Shown here one piece after another: positions 5,167 to 5,841 of a stretch of DNA of 5,841 bases (its first letter is position 1; the number at the start of each line of letters is the position of its first letter). The notes beneath the pieces were generated by a model. It made no database searches and was not told the origin of the DNA. It was given only the letters and a program-made list of their open reading frames with translations. Source of the DNA: Paracoccaceae bacterium (GTDB lineage Bacteria > Pseudomonadota > Alphaproteobacteria > Rhodobacterales > Rhodobacteraceae); assembly GCA_020832725.1 (NCBI GenBank), contig JAFIEC010000293.1, positions 1 to 5,841 on the forward strand. The letters are read 5' to 3'. A program made the position numbers and the translations under genes.

Positions 5167-5841
5167 TCGCGTCGTCCCGTGACCACGTCGATATCCGGCG
5201 CATCGGGGCGCTTCATGCCGACGGTGTGATAGCCCGCATCCACATGCAGCACCTCTCCGGTGACGCCCGAGCCCATGTCGGACAGCAGGAACAATGCGGC
5301 CGAGCCGACCTCGTCCTGGGTGACATTGCGCTTGAGCGGGGCATTCAGCTCGTTCCACTTCATGATGTAGCGGAAATCGCCGATGCCCGATGCGGCCAGC
5401 GTCTTGATGGGGCCTGCGGAGATGGCGTTCACCCGGATGCCGTCGGGGCCAAGGTCGTTGGCCAGATACATCACCGATGCTTCCAGCGCCGCCTTGGCCA
5501 CGCCCATCACGTTGTAATGGGGCATGACCTTTTCCGCGCCGTAATAGGTGAGTGTCAGCATGCTCCCGCCGGTCGTCATCATGGCCGCCGCCCGCCGCGC
5601 GACCGCAGTGAAGGAATACACCGAGATATCCATCGTATTGCGGAAATTCGCGGCCGAGGTGTCCACATAGCGGCCCCGAAGCTCGGCCTTGTCGGAAAAG
5701 CCGATGGCATGGACGATGAAATCGAGCCCGCCCCATTCGGTGTCCAGCCGCGCGAAGAGCGCATCGAGCGAGGCCTCGTCCGCCACGTCGCATTCGACAA
5801 GAATGCTTGAACCGATGCTTGCGGCCAGCGGGTCCACGCGC
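5163..5841 (-). CDS. fabI: Enoyl-[acyl-carrier-protein] reductase FabI (partial, N-terminus off window)
   Basis: NAD(P)H-dependent reductase of the short-chain dehydrogenase superfamily that reduces enoyl-ACP in the last step of each fatty acid elongation cycle; the family target of triclosan. The visible 225 residues lack roughly the first 45, including the N-terminal dinucleotide-binding glycine motif; the cut falls in a stretch reading RVDPLAAS. Seen in the fragment: ECDVAD (16-21), HAIGF (44-48), LTYYGAEK followed by YNVMGVAK, giving catalytic Tyr109 and Lys116 with the FabI-type Y-x6-K spacing and the second Tyr99 ten residues before; VNAISAGPIKTLAASGI (137-153), a FabI hallmark; and GEVLHVDAGYHTVGM near the end. 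The internal GTG at 5837 is not the start. The stop overlaps the gpt ATG, so fabI and gpt form an operon. A paralogue cannot be excluded, as many alphaproteobacteria carry two FabI copies. Confidence 0.94.
   Translation of the reverse strand, partial: RVDPLAASIGSSILVECDVADEASLDALFARLDTEWGGLDFIVHAIGFSDKAELRGRYVDTSAANFRNTMDISVYSFTAVARRAAAMMTTGGSMLTLTYYGAEKVMPHYNVMGVAKAALEASVMYLANDLGPDGIRVNAISAGPIKTLAASGIGDFRYIMKWNELNAPLKRNVTQDEVGSAALFLLSDMGSGVTGEVLHVDAGYHTVGMKRPDAPDIDVVTGRRE

Noticed and set aside
4663..5793. A 376-codon fusion protein ending in Gpt
   Set aside because: The first about 209 codons are fabI read out of frame. The true Gpt start is the ATG at 5166 overlapping the fabI stop.
1..5841. 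Mobile element, prophage, defence system or CRISPR array
   Set aside because: No transposase, integrase, spaced repeat array or composition shift is visible; every substantial coding frame is a housekeeping or regulatory gene of known family.

Overview
The window reads as ordinary chromosomal DNA of a high-GC alphaproteobacterium, most likely Rhodobacterales (Rhodobacter/Paracoccus-like). This rests on strong G/C preference at third codon positions, a zeta-type F1-ATPase inhibitor gene (DUF1476, a family typical of alphaproteobacteria), an alphaproteobacterial-type FabI C-terminus, and a dctB-dctD pair of the rhizobial/rhodobacterial kind. There are no RNA genes, insertion sequences, CRISPR arrays or phage genes. 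Coding density is high and no gene-free stretch exceeds about 200 bases.

Layout, left to right. Bases 1-555 (minus) hold the N-terminal 185 codons of the response regulator DctD, cut by the window edge. Bases 564-2336 (minus) hold its partner sensor kinase DctB. Bases 2413-4107 (minus) hold a tight purine block, transcribed purC-purS-purQ with 10- and 2-base gaps. Bases 4108-4301 are a divergent intergenic region with candidate promoters on both strands, three hairpin or repeat structures and a strong Shine-Dalgarno site. Bases 4302-4616 (plus) encode the ATPase inhibitor zeta. Bases 4617-4676 hold two back-to-back hairpins between converging genes. Bases 4663-5166 (minus) encode xanthine/guanine phosphoribosyltransferase, whose ATG overlaps the stop of fabI (5163-5841, minus, N-terminus cut off).

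Working together: PurC, PurS and PurQ act in de novo IMP synthesis (PurL, the partner of PurS and PurQ, is not in the window) and Gpt acts in purine salvage. The zeta protein restrains ATP hydrolysis by ATP synthase, so the centre of the window has a purine/ATP theme, although co-regulation is only inference. DctB/DctD would sense C4-dicarboxylates and activate their uptake. FabI completes fatty acid elongation cycles.

No new multi-gene system is visible. The points most worth a second look are a missing Walker A lysine in DctD at the very window edge, an apparently leaderless dctB start directly behind a good promoter match, and the dyad and hairpin structures around the zeta gene.
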